Below are positions 20,950-30,953 of a stretch of 64,000 bases of DNA, one piece after another. Under the pieces are notes generated by a model that worked only from the letters and a program-made list of their open reading frames with translations, was not told the origin of the DNA and ran no database searches. The number at the start of each line of letters is the position of its first letter. The first letter of the stretch is position 1. The stretch is from the NCBI GenBank assembly GCA_011523515.1, contig WTGO01000031.1:1-64000 (forward strand). The letters are read 5' to 3'. The translations under genes and the position numbers were made by a program. Source of the DNA: Chloroflexota bacterium. GTDB taxonomy: Bacteria; Chloroflexota; Anaerolineae; Aggregatilineales; Phototrophicaceae.

Positions 20950-22278
20950 ATGCAATCGCAGCGTCTACTGGAAAATCTGCAAGCTCAACAGCATAAGAGC
21001 CCGGACGAATTCTTCGGCATCACTAATTTGCTGGAGCAACGGCATGCCGGCGAAACCTTTGCGTCGGTGAAAAGGGTCGCAGTGTTGACGGAGTCATTCT
21101 TGCCCAAGGTTGATGGCGTGGTTAAGACATCTTATTTCACGATTCGCTACTTGCAAGAAACGGGCCGTGAAGTGCTAATCTTTGCGCCGGATATCGCCGT
21201 TGAAAGAGTGGGCGACTCGCAGGTGATTCCATTGCCGTCTATCAGCTTGCCGCAAGCGCCGGAGACGCGCATGGCGCTGCCGAATCCGGTAGTCGCGCGC
21301 CACATTGAGGAGTTTGAGCCGGACCTGATTCATCTATTCAGTCCGGCTGCTATGTCCGTGAACGGCATGGCTGTCGGCAGGCACTTAAACTTGCCGGTGA
21401 TCGCCAACTACCAGACCGACTTGCCCGGTTACACCGAACACTATGGCTTTCCGATGCTTTCGGGCCCGGTCAATCGTTGGCTGCGTTATATTCACAACGG
21501 CTGCCACCTGACGCTGGCGCCCACCCGTACCATCATCCGCGAATTGCGCGCCGCGGGTTATCGCCGTGTGCGACATTGGGGGCGAGGCGTGAATACCGAG
21601 CGCTTTAATCCGCGCCATGCCCGCCCGGCGATGCGCCAGCGGCTGCTCAACGGGCGCGATTCCGACTCGCTGCTGTGCATATTCGTCGGCCGCCTTGCAA
21701 ATGAGAAGCGGATTGATCTACTGCGCGATGTCGCTCGATCGCCTGGCGTCGCCTTGACGATCGTCGGGGATGGCGCATTGCGCGAAGAGCTTGAGCAAGT
21801 CTTCGCCGATACTGACGCTCATTTCACCGGCTACCTCATCGGCGACGAGCTCGCGCAAGCCTACGCCAGCGCTGATGTCTTTGTATTCCCCGGCGAGTAC
21901 GAAACTTTCGGCCAGGTCATCCAGGAAGCCATGGCCTCGGGACTGCCGTCGGTGGTCGTCAACGCGGGCGGCGCGCCTGATGTTGTGGAAGACGGGGCCA
22001 GCGGTATTGTGGTCGAGGCGGACCCGCAGGCTTTCGTCGAGGTCATCCAGCGGCTGCGCGCTCGACCGGAGCTGCGACAGCGGATGGGCCGCTACGCGGT
22101 TACGAAGGCCGAGAAGCGGCCGTGGTCAGCTCTGATGGCGCAGCTCGAGGGCTACTACGAAGAAGCATACAATATGAATCAGCGTTTCAAGCGTTTGTTC
22201 GGCTTCACCAACTATCACCGGCCCTTGTCGATCCCGGCCCGGCTGGTGCGCCGGCCGCGCGTTGGAACGCCTTCTTGA
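20950..22278 (+). CDS. glycosyltransferase family 4 protein
   Basis: AVLTESFLPKVDGVVKTSYFTIRYLQ, GRGVNTERFNP, IFVGRLANEKRIDLL, VFVFPGEYETFGQVIQEAMASGLPSVVVNAGG. Confidence 0.93.
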   Translation: MQSQRLLENLQAQQHKSPDEFFGITNLLEQRHAGETFASVKRVAVLTESFLPKVDGVVKTSYFTIRYLQETGREVLIFAPDIAVERVGDSQVIPLPSISLPQAPETRMALPNPVVARHIEEFEPDLIHLFSPAAMSVNGMAVGRHLNLPVIANYQTDLPGYTEHYGFPMLSGPVNRWLRYIHNGCHLTLAPTRTIIRELRAAGYRRVRHWGRGVNTERFNPRHARPAMRQRLLNGRDSDSLLCIFVGRLANEKRIDLLRDVARSPGVALTIVGDGALREELEQVFADTDAHFTGYLIGDELAQAYASADVFVFPGEYETFGQVIQEAMASGLPSVVVNAGGAPDVVEDGASGIVVEADPQAFVEVIQRLRARPELRQRMGRYAVTKAEKRPWSALMAQLEGYYEEAYNMNQRFKRLFGFTNYHRPLSIPARLVRRPRVGTPS

Positions 22279-22419
22279 CACCAAATTGGGTTCATTTGCG
22301 TATAACCTGCTCGTGGTGGAGATTGCGCTCCGGCGCTTCGCAATCGGACCTGCTGCGGATGCATGGGCAATAGCGACGCATGTGCCGCTTGAATCGACTA
22401 TCTGAGGACGAGAGGCAAT

Positions 22420-22797
22420 ATGCCAAAACAGACCAGGAAGCGTACGCTGGCCCTGATTTCGCATGATGGCAAAAAAGCCGACATGGTCGGATTTGTCAAA
22501 GATCATCGGGAGCGCCTGTCCGAATTCGATTTGGTCGGCACAAATACCACCGGACAGCTCATCACGGATAAGACCGAACTGCCCGTGAAACGCATGCTTT
22601 CCGGACCCTACGGCGGTGATGCGCAGATCGCGGCGCAGGTCGCCGAAGGAAAGATCAGCGCGGTATTTTTCTTCGTCGATCCGCTGGGCAAGCATCCGCA
22701 TGACCCGGATATCCAGGGGCTGCTGCGAATCTGCAATGTGCATAATGTGCCGCTGGCGACCAATATCGCCACCGCGGTGCTGTTGATTAATGCGTGA
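22420..22797 (+). CDS. mgsA: methylglyoxal synthase
   Basis: TLALISHDGKKADMVGFV, VGTNTTGQLI, KRMLSGPYGGDAQIAAQVAEGKISAVFFFVDPLGKHPHDPDIQGLLRICNVHNVPLATN. Confidence 0.95.
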   Translation: MPKQTRKRTLALISHDGKKADMVGFVKDHRERLSEFDLVGTNTTGQLITDKTELPVKRMLSGPYGGDAQIAAQVAEGKISAVFFFVDPLGKHPHDPDIQGLLRICNVHNVPLATNIATAVLLINA

Positions 22798-22930
22798 GAG
22801 ATTCCGTTCTAACGCGTTTCTTGCTTTTGTCGCTGCCGATCACGCTTCATAATAGGGTGCGCGCTTAAGCCGCTGAGATACGCGAATCTGGCGACCAGGC
22901 GCAATCATCCGCCTTGCTTGAGGCAGGTAC

Positions 22931-23542
22931 GTGACGGAACAAGATCGCATATTGGTCGATTGGATCATTAAGGCCAGGTTGGGCGACCAGGAAGCCTTCG
23001 CCGAGCTGGTTCATCTGTTTCATGATCCGGTTTACAACTTCTGCTATCGCATGCTGGGTGAGAGCGGGGAGGCGGAAGACGCCTCGCAGGAAACATTCTT
23101 GCGCGTGCACCGCAATCTGCACCGTTATGATATCTCGCGCTCGTTCAAAACCTGGCTGCTGTCCATCGCCTCTAATCACTGTATTGATCGGCTGCGCAAA
23201 CGGCGGGTGCAATACGTCTCGCTCGATGACGAGCCAACGGCAGCCGCCTTGGCATTGAGCAGCAGCGACCCCACGCCCGAGCAGGCTGCGCTCAAACTGG
23301 AGCTGAAAGACGCCATCCAACAACTGCTGCTGCAGCTCGACGAACACTATCGCCTGGCGGTGATTTATCGTTACTGGTATGACTATTCCTATGCTGAGAT
23401 CGCGCAAGCCATGGACACCACCGAGAGCGCGATCAAGAGCCGCTTGCACCGCGCGCGCAAGAAATTAGCCGACTTGTTGGACGACTCCGCAATTGGAGGA
23501 TTGGACAGCAGGCTGGCTGACCCTGGCACGAAAGGAACCTGA
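22931..23542 (+). CDS. RNA polymerase sigma factor, ECF subfamily
   Basis: Sigma region 2 QEAFAELVHLFHDPVYNFCYRMLGESGEAEDASQETFLRVHRNL and region 4 YSYAEIAQAMDTTESAIKSRLHRARKKLADLL. Confidence 0.93.
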   Translation: MTEQDRILVDWIIKARLGDQEAFAELVHLFHDPVYNFCYRMLGESGEAEDASQETFLRVHRNLHRYDISRSFKTWLLSIASNHCIDRLRKRRVQYVSLDDEPTAAALALSSSDPTPEQAALKLELKDAIQQLLLQLDEHYRLAVIYRYWYDYSYAEIAQAMDTTESAIKSRLHRARKKLADLLDDSAIGGLDSRLADPGTKGT

Positions 23543-24104
23543 GATGTCCGATGAGCGGAGCCTGCCTCAGCAGGACATGATGCAAGACGCCTTGGACGGG
23601 CAGCTCTCCGAAGAAATGGCGAGCAAGCTGGTCGAAATCTTGCGGCGCGACGAATCGGCGGCGGAAGAGTACAGCCGCTTGCAACGCGTTGATGCTTTGC
23701 TGCGCCGCGCGCCGCATCAACGGGCGCCGGCGCGCCTCGCGGCCACCATCATGGCGCGGGTGGCGGCTGGTGTGCAGGCTGAAACCGAGAAATCGGGCCT
23801 GTCGCCGGAAATGCAGCGCGTCATGATGTTGAGTCTCTCGGCGGCGATGATGGCGATGATGCCCATGATGGAAGCGGCCTCCTGGCTGGTGCTGAATGCC
23901 CAGCGCGATCCCGAATTGCTCAGCGATGTCATGATCGAAACAATCGGCTGGATGTCGCTGGTTACCAACGCGTTGATTCAGCTGCTGGAAGATGCCGAGA
24001 GCCTAGCCCGAACTGATCCCGAGGTCGCGGCGGCCACGCTCGCGCTGACGCCCTACCTGCTTTCGACTATTCTGGATTACCTCGACGAGCTGGAGCTGCA
24101 GTGA
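23543..24104 (+). CDS. putative anti-sigma factor / membrane-associated protein
   Basis: Immediately downstream of the ECF sigma gene; N-terminal DALDGQLSEEMASKLVEILRRDESAAEEYSRLQRVDALLR resembles anti-sigma (zf-HC2-like) helices, followed by a hydrophobic Met-rich segment. Confidence 0.6.
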
Positions 24105-24167
24105 TGATGGCGGAAAGGTTGCCTGCAGCCCGATGCGGAGATCTGAGGGAACGCGGATCTCAAGCAT

Positions 24168-24198
24168 AAAAGGGGACGCTCTTGCCCGGCGCCCCCTG
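24168..24198 (-). terminator. probable rho-independent terminator of the greA-like gene
   Basis: On the minus strand, AGGGGGCGCCGGGCAAGAGCGTCCCCTTTT: GC stem followed by TTTT, downstream of the stop. Confidence 0.55.
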
Positions 24199-24222
24199 GA
24201 AATTGCGCTGAGCGCCTATTGC

Positions 24223-24711
24223 CTAGCCGGCCTCATCAGGAATCATTTCTATCCTGCGGACTTTGTAAGTAACCAGGCCGTCCGGCACTTCCACCTTAAC
24301 GCGATCGCCGATCTGCTTGCCGAGCAGGGCTTTGCCCACCGGCGAGTCCAGCGATACGCCGCGCCGCCCATGCGTGATCTCCTCGTGATCAAGCAGATCC
24401 ATGGTGAATTCTTCCTTCTCGGATGTGTCATAGACGGTCACGCGATTGCCAGGCGTAATTGTCTCCGGGTCTTCGTCAGCGTCGATGATTTCGGCGCGCG
24501 CCAGCACATTCTGCAAGTGCGAAACGCGTTCGTCCAGCCGTTCCTTCGATACCATCGCATCAAAGAAAACCGCCTCTTCACCCTGATCATCTTCGCGCGC
24601 CTCAGCGAGCATCTCAGCGACTTTGTTATTTTCTTCGCTGGTAAGCACGTTGAGTTCCCGCTGCAATTTCTGGAAGCCTCGCCGCGTCAATTGAATGCGT
24701 CGTTCTGCCAT
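24223..24711 (-). CDS. greA: GreA/GreB family transcription elongation factor
   Basis: MAERRIQLTRRGFQKLQRELNVLTSEENNKVAEMLAEAREDDQGEEAVFFDAM; C-terminal SPVGKALLGKQIGDRVKVEVPDG. Confidence 0.92.
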   Translation of the reverse strand: MAERRIQLTRRGFQKLQRELNVLTSEENNKVAEMLAEAREDDQGEEAVFFDAMVSKERLDERVSHLQNVLARAEIIDADEDPETITPGNRVTVYDTSEKEEFTMDLLDHEEITHGRRGVSLDSPVGKALLGKQIGDRVKVEVPDGLVTYKVRRIEMIPDEAG

Positions 24712-25069
24712 GATTTGGTCCTTTCGTGTCGCAGTCACCAAGTTATACGGCGACCCCTGCTAAAAGTTCTAGCTACCCCACATTGGACGCAGCAGCGAGG
24801 GTAGTAGACGAAACGCCCTACCCACCGGGCAGGACGCGCACAGTCATTCACATGGTTGCTTATACACGAATTATACTGGAATACGCTCTTTAATCAAATC
24901 GTAATCCTTACACAGCTTCCCGGCGCCCTCATCAGCCGCAGACAGACATGGTATGCTGGCGGCGGATTGGGCGCTTATTCTCATTTATTTCACGAGATTT
25001 GTCAAACAAGGCGGCGAGTCCTGCCCGACGGCATCCCGATCAATAATGGCTCGCGGGTATGCGATCGAC

Positions 25070-26056
25070 TCATCCGCGCTGATACACTTCCGGGTTGACA
25101 CAAGTCGGCAGCGCCTGTCCTCGCAGGCCGGCGATCACGTTGTCGACCGCCATCTCAGCCATCTTGGTGCGCGTGGCGACGCTGGCGCTGGCGATATGCG
25201 GCACAATCAGGCAGTTTTCGAGCGAAAGCAGCAGGTCATCGAGTGGAATGGGCTCCGGCTCCGTGACATCCAGGCCGGCGGCCAGAATCTCGCCGTCGCG
25301 CAGCGCGGTGTAGAGCGCCTCGGGGTCCAAAACGCTGCCGCGCGCCGTATTGATCAGAATGGCAGTCGGCTTCATCTGTTTCAGTTCTCTCTCGCCGATC
25401 AAATGGTGCGTTTCCTCGGTTAAAGGGACGTGCAGGCTCACGAAGTCGCTCTGGCTCAGCAGCTCATCCAGCGACACTTTTTCGCCGCCCAATTGTTGGA
25501 TCTCGTCCGCGCTCTCCAGGCTGTTGACGAGTACGCGCATGCCGAAGCCGCTAGCGCGCCGCATGACCGCGGCGCCGATGCGTCCGCAGCCAATGATGCC
25601 TAGCGTGGCGCCGAATACGTCTTGACCGGACAAAACGGTAGGATGCCAGGTGAGCCACTTGCCATCGTGGATGTATTGCCGCGCTTCGGGAATCCGGCGC
25701 GCCGTCGCCATCAGCAGCGCGAAGGCGAAATCGGCCGTAGTTTCGTTCAGGACGCCCGGCGTATTGCCGATGGGAATGCCTCGCTGGGTGGCGGCGGGGA
25801 TGTCGATATTGTCATAACCCACGGCCAGGTTGCTGATGACTTTGATGTCGGGCGCGGCATCCATGAGCTGCGCGTCAATGCGGTCGGTGAGTAAGCAGAG
25901 CAAGCCGGCCAGCCCGCCGATCTTGTCCAGAATGATTTCGTAATCGGGTGGCAGAAATTCATCCCAAACTTCCACGTCGCAATGTTCAGCGAGCTTGCCC
26001 AACATTTTCGGCGGCAATTCACGTGTGACAAATACTTGGTCTCGACCCATGTTCAT
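25070..26056 (-). CDS. D-2-hydroxyacid dehydrogenase (glyoxylate reductase-like)
   Basis: GATLGIIGCGRIGAAVMRRASGFGMRVLV, NTARGSVLDPEALYTALRDGEILAAGLDVTEPEP, LLSLENCLIVPHIASA. Confidence 0.93.
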   Translation of the reverse strand: MNMGRDQVFVTRELPPKMLGKLAEHCDVEVWDEFLPPDYEIILDKIGGLAGLLCLLTDRIDAQLMDAAPDIKVISNLAVGYDNIDIPAATQRGIPIGNTPGVLNETTADFAFALLMATARRIPEARQYIHDGKWLTWHPTVLSGQDVFGATLGIIGCGRIGAAVMRRASGFGMRVLVNSLESADEIQQLGGEKVSLDELLSQSDFVSLHVPLTEETHHLIGERELKQMKPTAILINTARGSVLDPEALYTALRDGEILAAGLDVTEPEPIPLDDLLLSLENCLIVPHIASASVATRTKMAEMAVDNVIAGLRGQALPTCVNPEVYQRG

Positions 26057-26177
26057 TCTCCCGCTGAGGTTTCTCGCGCGAGATTATAGCGCAGATTCGC
26101 GTTGGCAGTCACTAGGTGCGGTGGCGCCAGGGAATGTAGTTGACCAAGGAGGAGACTCGTGTCGGAAAATCGGAGCC

Positions 26178-27005
26178 TCAGGGCAGGCAAGGCAGTGATA
26201 TCTTTACCAGCGTACCTTTACCGGGTTTGCTGCCCAACTGCAGGCGGCCGCCACAGCCTTCAATGTGGCGCCTGGCCAGATATAGTCCAAGACCCAGGCC
26301 CGGATCCGGTTCCCGCGACTGCCAAAATGGCTCTACGGTGACATCGGATGTCGCCCGAAAACCGCGACCTCTATCGAGGATGGCGATGTCGGTCTTATAG
26401 CCGAATTCTTGTACGTTAATCTTGACTTCGTCGACGCCCGCGTGCCGGCGGATGTTGTACGCTATTTCCCCAAATGCGTAAGACAGATACTCCTCGTCGC
26501 CGATGGCGCAGAAGCCCGTTTCGACGGCTGGCAGGGCGATGTCGCCCAGCACGGAGCGCACTCTGTGGATGAGCACCGCGCCATCAAACTCGTCATCCGC
26601 ATACTCCAGCATATCGTGCCTCAGCATCGAATAATGCCAGATACTTGTCATCATGCGCTCAATCGACTGCAAAGCCTCCATAACGTGGGCGATGGTGATC
26701 TGCTGCTCTTCACCCAGGGGCCCGTCGAAGCCGGCGGACAGATTGTCCAGCGCCGTTTTGGCTGGGTGGTTCAGGGCGTTGAAACGCTCAAGGACGGCTG
26801 GGCGCGTGGCAGCGTTTTCGATGCCGAGCGAGGTGATGACATCCATAACCAAGGTGTGCAAACCCCAGCTATAGGCGTGAATTCGCTTGCAGCATTCGCG
26901 CTGATCGCCTGTGGTCGTGCCGAAGGCGCCAGCCATCATTGATTCCATCAGCGCGATTATGTCGCTGACCGGGTCCAGAAGTTTACTATAGGAGATGTTG
27001 GACAC
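26178..27005 (-). CDS. sensor histidine kinase-like protein (HATPase domain)
   Basis: C-terminal DVTVEPFWQSREPDPGLGLGLYLARRHIEGCGGRLQLGSKPGKGTLVKISLP matches F/G boxes; N-terminal DHp-like helices. Confidence 0.8.
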   Translation of the reverse strand: MSNISYSKLLDPVSDIIALMESMMAGAFGTTTGDQRECCKRIHAYSWGLHTLVMDVITSLGIENAATRPAVLERFNALNHPAKTALDNLSAGFDGPLGEEQQITIAHVMEALQSIERMMTSIWHYSMLRHDMLEYADDEFDGAVLIHRVRSVLGDIALPAVETGFCAIGDEEYLSYAFGEIAYNIRRHAGVDEVKINVQEFGYKTDIAILDRGRGFRATSDVTVEPFWQSREPDPGLGLGLYLARRHIEGCGGRLQLGSKPGKGTLVKISLPCLP

Positions 27006-27134
27006 GTTCTGAGACTCAATCTATACGCTCTATACGCTTGCATTAATTATAGCGCATAGATTCTCAGAACGGGGTGATTGTGGGCTAATGGCAATCTAAC
27101 AGCGGCCGAGCGTCTGAAAGGCGTCAGACTAAAC

Positions 27135-27163
27135 AAAGCAGCTGGCGCTGCGCCAACTGCTTT
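27135..27163 (-). terminator. strong stem-loop downstream of rplL
   Basis: On the minus strand, AAAGCAGTTGGCGC-a-GCGCCAGCTGCTTT then GTTTAGT: 13-14 bp stem with one G-T position. Confidence 0.7.
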
Positions 27164-27228
27164 CGAATTCTTCAGTTACTGTTCTCGATCGGTGTGAACT
27201 GCCGCTGAAAGCCCTTGGGCGCGTGAAG

Positions 27229-27618
27229 TTACTTCAGCTCGACAACGGCGCCGGCTTCTTCCAGCTTGGATTTACCGTCTTCGGCCATATCCTTGCTGAC
27301 TTCCTCAAGCACGGTCGCGGGCGCGGATTCGACCAATTCCTTGGCTTCCTTCAAACCCAGCGGCGTGATGCCGCGGATGGCCTTGATGACGTTGATCTTC
27401 TTGGGGCCGATTTCCTTCAGAATCAGGTCAAATTCGGTCTGCTCTTCTTCCGGCTCGGCCTCAGCGCCGCCGGCAACAGCGCCGGGCGCCATCATCATCA
27501 TACCGCCGCCGGACGCCGCTTCCACGCCCCAGGCGTCTTCCAGCTTCTTCTTCAAGTCAGCGGCTTCCAAAATGGTCAATGCGCTGAGTTCTTCTACCAG
27601 CTTTTCCAGGTCTGCCAT
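27229..27618 (-). CDS. rplL: 50S ribosomal protein L7/L12
   Basis: [56 protein letters not shown]. Confidence 0.97.
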   Translation of the reverse strand: MADLEKLVEELSALTILEAADLKKKLEDAWGVEAASGGGMMMMAPGAVAGGAEAEPEEEQTEFDLILKEIGPKKINVIKAIRGITPLGLKEAKELVESAPATVLEEVSKDMAEDGKSKLEEAGAVVELK

Positions 27619-27701
27619 TGTTTCTTCCCTTTCTCGGGTTGCTTTCGCTTTTGGATGAATTCTTGGCCGCGCCGAACGCCCGAAGTACGGGGCGCAGCGC
27701 T

Positions 27702-28253
27702 TTACTCTATGGCGCCGGCGCCCTCTTCCTGCTTATCGAGATAAGCCTGGAGGACGTTGACGACGCCACCCGTTGCTTGATGCATAACGTTGACGATGCC
27801 TTGGGCTGGCGCAACCACTATACCCGCCAGCTGCGCGCGGAGCTCGTCGAGGGTCGGCAGTTGCGATACGTCTTCAACTTGCCGCGCGTCGAGAATGTCG
27901 CCGCTCATCATGCCGCCGGTTACTTGCATCTTTTCGGCGAATTCTTCGTCCTCAATGTGCTTGAGCAAGGCTTTGGATACGCCGGGCATATTATCGCGCC
28001 CGAAGATAAATGCCACGGGTCCGGTGAGCAAATGCTCGGGAACCGTCCAGTTGGCAGTTTCCAGCGCCTTCTTGATCAGCGTATTCTTGGCGACGAGATA
28101 GCGCCCGTTCTGCGCGCGCAAGGCGTTGCGCATCCCTTGAATCTGGGAGACGCTAAGGCCCTGCGTTTCCACGACAACAAAGCCGTCGCTTTCGTTGAGA
28201 ATGTCAACGTATTCGGCGACAAGCTCTTTCTTGCGTGCCTTTGAAACTGGCAA
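27702..28253 (-). CDS. rplJ: 50S ribosomal protein L10
   Basis: [60 protein letters not shown]; followed by rplL. Confidence 0.96.
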   Translation of the reverse strand: MPVSKARKKELVAEYVDILNESDGFVVVETQGLSVSQIQGMRNALRAQNGRYLVAKNTLIKKALETANWTVPEHLLTGPVAFIFGRDNMPGVSKALLKHIEDEEFAEKMQVTGGMMSGDILDARQVEDVSQLPTLDELRAQLAGIVVAPAQGIVNVMHQATGGVVNVLQAYLDKQEEGAGAIE

Positions 28254-28323
28254 GTGCCGCTCCTTTCCTGGTCAGGCGCGCCCTTCCATAATGGAAATGC
28301 ACTGAGGCGGTAGAAACAAATAA

Positions 28324-28345
28324 GCGACCCGCATATGGAGGTCGC
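28324..28345 (-). promoter_or_regulatory. possible rplJL leader stem-loop (L10-leader/attenuator candidate)
   Basis: Minus strand GCGACC-tccatatgcg-GGTCGC followed by TTATTTGTTT, 71-92 nt upstream of the rplJ start. Confidence 0.4.
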
Positions 28346-28573
28346 GTCAAGGTCCGATCAATGCATCGAGAGAAAGGCTATGGCGCGCGCCTCGGCAGGA
28401 GATTAAGGGCGGTCGCCCACCTGCTGTCTACGGACTGCGTCGCTATTCGGTTGATACGAATTCGGATTATAGAGCGGAATGCGCGCCGGTCAAGATGCAG
28501 TTCAGGATTTGACGCGGAGACGGCGCTGCGCTACAACTTGTTCGAATGTTCAACGGCAAGGACTGGGCTAACT

Positions 28574-29458
28574 ATGGAATTGGATCGCGCTGCGCTGCAA
28601 GAGAAGGTGCATGACATGTATGCCAGAGAGCATGCCGAATTGGGCGAGACCGGAACGCTCGAGCATTTGGAGCGCGGGCGCGACTGGCGGTTGGCGGATA
28701 CGCTGAACGCGGGCGGCATTTTGGTGTTTCCCCACGCGGGTGTACACGATTGCGGTTATCAGATTGCGGCCTGTGTTCATGCGGCGCTGGATAGCGGCGC
28801 CGATAAGATCGTCGTATTGAGCGTGCTGCACGCCTTCACTGCCGAGATGGAAGCGGCCCGAGTCGCGGTCGCCGCGGGTGAAGATCCGGCGCAATTCGAG
28901 CATTGGGGCATTCAGGGGCCTGGCATTGAGGGGCGGCGCGAGTGGATGGGCGATCACGCGCTGATTAGCTGGCGACATTTTTGGCGCGCCGAGCGACGGC
29001 GGCGCGGCATTGCAGAGCAGAGCGCGCCCGCCGCTTTTGAGCGTTATCCCTACCTGGCCGGCGGCCGACCCCAGGATCTGCCCGGCATCGATGAGCTGGC
29101 CAGATTGATGGAAGACGCAGTCGTGGTCAGCACCGCCGATCCCTTTCATCATGGCATTGGCTATGGCGACGCGCCAAGCGACGCCTACAATCACGACGCG
29201 GAGGGCTTGGCGCACGCGCAAAGCATGATCGAGTCCGGCATTCGCATTCTGGAGCGGGGCGACTACTGGGCGTATAACCAGCATTGCATCGAGTCCAAGA
29301 GCGATGCCCGCGATACCGGGCAGGTTTACCGCTACCTGCGCGGGCCGATGAGGGGCGAAGTGCTTGATATCAGCTTTACGGATTCGTCAGCGCTATATGA
29401 TCAGCCGCCGCCGACCTGGGTGGCCGGCGCCTTGATCGAGTGGAAACCGAGTGGCTGA
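28574..29458 (+). CDS. Memo-like / class III extradiol dioxygenase superfamily protein (tentative)
   Basis: FPHAGVHDCGYQIAACVHAALDSGADKIVVLSVLHAF and VVVSTADPFHHGIGYGDAP resemble Memo/AmmeMemoRadiSam B motifs. Confidence 0.55.
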   Translation: MELDRAALQEKVHDMYAREHAELGETGTLEHLERGRDWRLADTLNAGGILVFPHAGVHDCGYQIAACVHAALDSGADKIVVLSVLHAFTAEMEAARVAVAAGEDPAQFEHWGIQGPGIEGRREWMGDHALISWRHFWRAERRRRGIAEQSAPAAFERYPYLAGGRPQDLPGIDELARLMEDAVVVSTADPFHHGIGYGDAPSDAYNHDAEGLAHAQSMIESGIRILERGDYWAYNQHCIESKSDARDTGQVYRYLRGPMRGEVLDISFTDSSALYDQPPPTWVAGALIEWKPSG

Positions 29459-29488
29459 GGGCGAGTAAGGCGCGCGCCGACTCTCGCT

Positions 29489-30154
29489 CTACGCCGAAGC
29501 GCTGCCGGTCTCGTCGTCGAAACGGCGTTCCATTGCCTTTAGCGCATCTTGCAATTTCTGCTGTCTCAGGCTCTGCGTCAGATCGCCGCGGGTACGCTCG
29601 AGCACGCCGCGCACGACATCCGTTTGCCGACGCAGGCCGTGGGTCAACGCATCGGGAAAATCGAAAGTCACCAGCTGATCGTATATGTCATCCATCGCCA
29701 GCAGCAAGCGCTCGGCTTCCTCGCTATGTCCGTCTGTCCTGCGCATGATATCCAGGATGAAGCGGCGCAGTTCGGTTGCCGCTTCGCCCAGACCCTTGAG
29801 ATAAGTCGAGCTTTCGACGCCGAGTTCGGCGGACGATGGCAGCGCCTCGCCCTTGACGATAGCTAGCGTTATAAAGGCTTCAGCCACCTCTTTCAGCGCG
29901 TCTTGCGTGTAACCGGTGTGATACAAGTCGGGGAAGTCCTTAACGATGGACTTCAATTCAGCCGCGCCGGCTCGGACTTGCGCGAGTTTCTGATCGGCCG
30001 TGTCCCATTCTCGCCGATGAATAGCGCGGATGCTCTGGGAGCAATGCCGCACGAGTTGGCGCGAACGTACGATGGCGTTGTCACGGGCGGCATTACGCTC
30101 TTCCAAGTCGGCCCGAATAGTTTCGCAAATCTGTTCCAGATTATTCATTGTCAT
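29489..30154 (-). CDS. translin family protein
   Basis: IVRSRQLVRHCSQSIRAIHRREWDTADQKLAQVRAGAAELKSIVKDFPDLYHTGYTQDALKEVAEAFI...YLKGLGEAATELRRFILDIMR resembles translin-type all-helical proteins. Confidence 0.72.
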   Translation of the reverse strand: MTMNNLEQICETIRADLEERNAARDNAIVRSRQLVRHCSQSIRAIHRREWDTADQKLAQVRAGAAELKSIVKDFPDLYHTGYTQDALKEVAEAFITLAIVKGEALPSSAELGVESSTYLKGLGEAATELRRFILDIMRRTDGHSEEAERLLLAMDDIYDQLVTFDFPDALTHGLRRQTDVVRGVLERTRGDLTQSLRQQKLQDALKAMERRFDDETGSASA

Positions 30155-30467
30155 CGTCCGCCGGTTTCACCGATCCGAAGAGTTGATCCGCCAGCGTCTG
30201 GCGCGCCGGCGCCTCGATCTTGCCGTGCTTGGCTTCATACTTGGTCATGTTTTCCTGCAGGGCATTGAGGAAGAGCTTGCTGTGGGTCGGGGTCATCATG
30301 ACGCGTTTTTGCAGGCGGGCGCGGTCGTCATTGGGCAAAACCTGGATGAAGTCAAAAATCACCTCGTTGGCCGTGTGCGTGATCATAACCATGTTGGAAT
30401 AGATGGCGCTGGGATCTTTGGGCAGCTCAATTTTGACTTTGCGTTGGCCGGATTGTGGATCTGTCAT
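30141..30467 (-). CDS. DUF3467 domain-containing protein
   Basis: PSAIYSNMVMITHTANEVIFDFIQVLPNDDRARLQKRVMMTPTHSKLFLNALQENMTKYE matches the DUF3467 pattern. Confidence 0.82.
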   Translation of the reverse strand: MTDPQSGQRKVKIELPKDPSAIYSNMVMITHTANEVIFDFIQVLPNDDRARLQKRVMMTPTHSKLFLNALQENMTKYEAKHGKIEAPARQTLADQLFGSVKPADDDNE

Positions 30468-30629
30468 GGCGTCCTCGCGCTATCCGTCAAAGATGCCGCC
30501 ATTATAGCGGATGTTTTTGGCCGCCTCAGGTCCTTTCTGTTGGCAGCCTCGCCGATTGAGTCTCGGTCTGCCTTGGCGTTTCAGGTAAGTTATAGTGAGC
30601 GGAGAGCACCTAAAGCGCCGGAAGATCAT

Positions 30630-30950
30630 ATGCCAACATACATTTATCGGATTCAGCCGGTGCGGCCCGCCATGCTGGCTGAGGGACCGACCGCAGAAGA
30701 AGCGCGTATCACCGCCGAGCACTTCGAATACTTGAAGCAGCTGATGGTGGATGGCCTGCTCATTCTGGCGGGACGTACGCTTAACAGCGACTACGCGGCC
30801 TTTGGCATTGCTATCTTCAACGCGCGAGACGATGATCATATGGGTCAAATCACCGAAGCCGATCCCGGCGTGGCCCAGAAACTTTTCCGCGCTGAGTGGT
30901 ACCCCTACCGCATCGCGCTGCACGAGCCCGGCAACTGCGAAGAGGAATAG
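30630..30950 (+). CDS. YciI family protein
   Basis: LAEGPTAEEARITAEHFEYLKQLMVDGLLILAGRTLNSDYAAFGIAIFNARDDDHMGQITEADPGVAQKLFRAEWYPYRIAL. Confidence 0.85.
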   Translation: MPTYIYRIQPVRPAMLAEGPTAEEARITAEHFEYLKQLMVDGLLILAGRTLNSDYAAFGIAIFNARDDDHMGQITEADPGVAQKLFRAEWYPYRIALHEPGNCEEE

Positions 30951-30953
30951 ACC

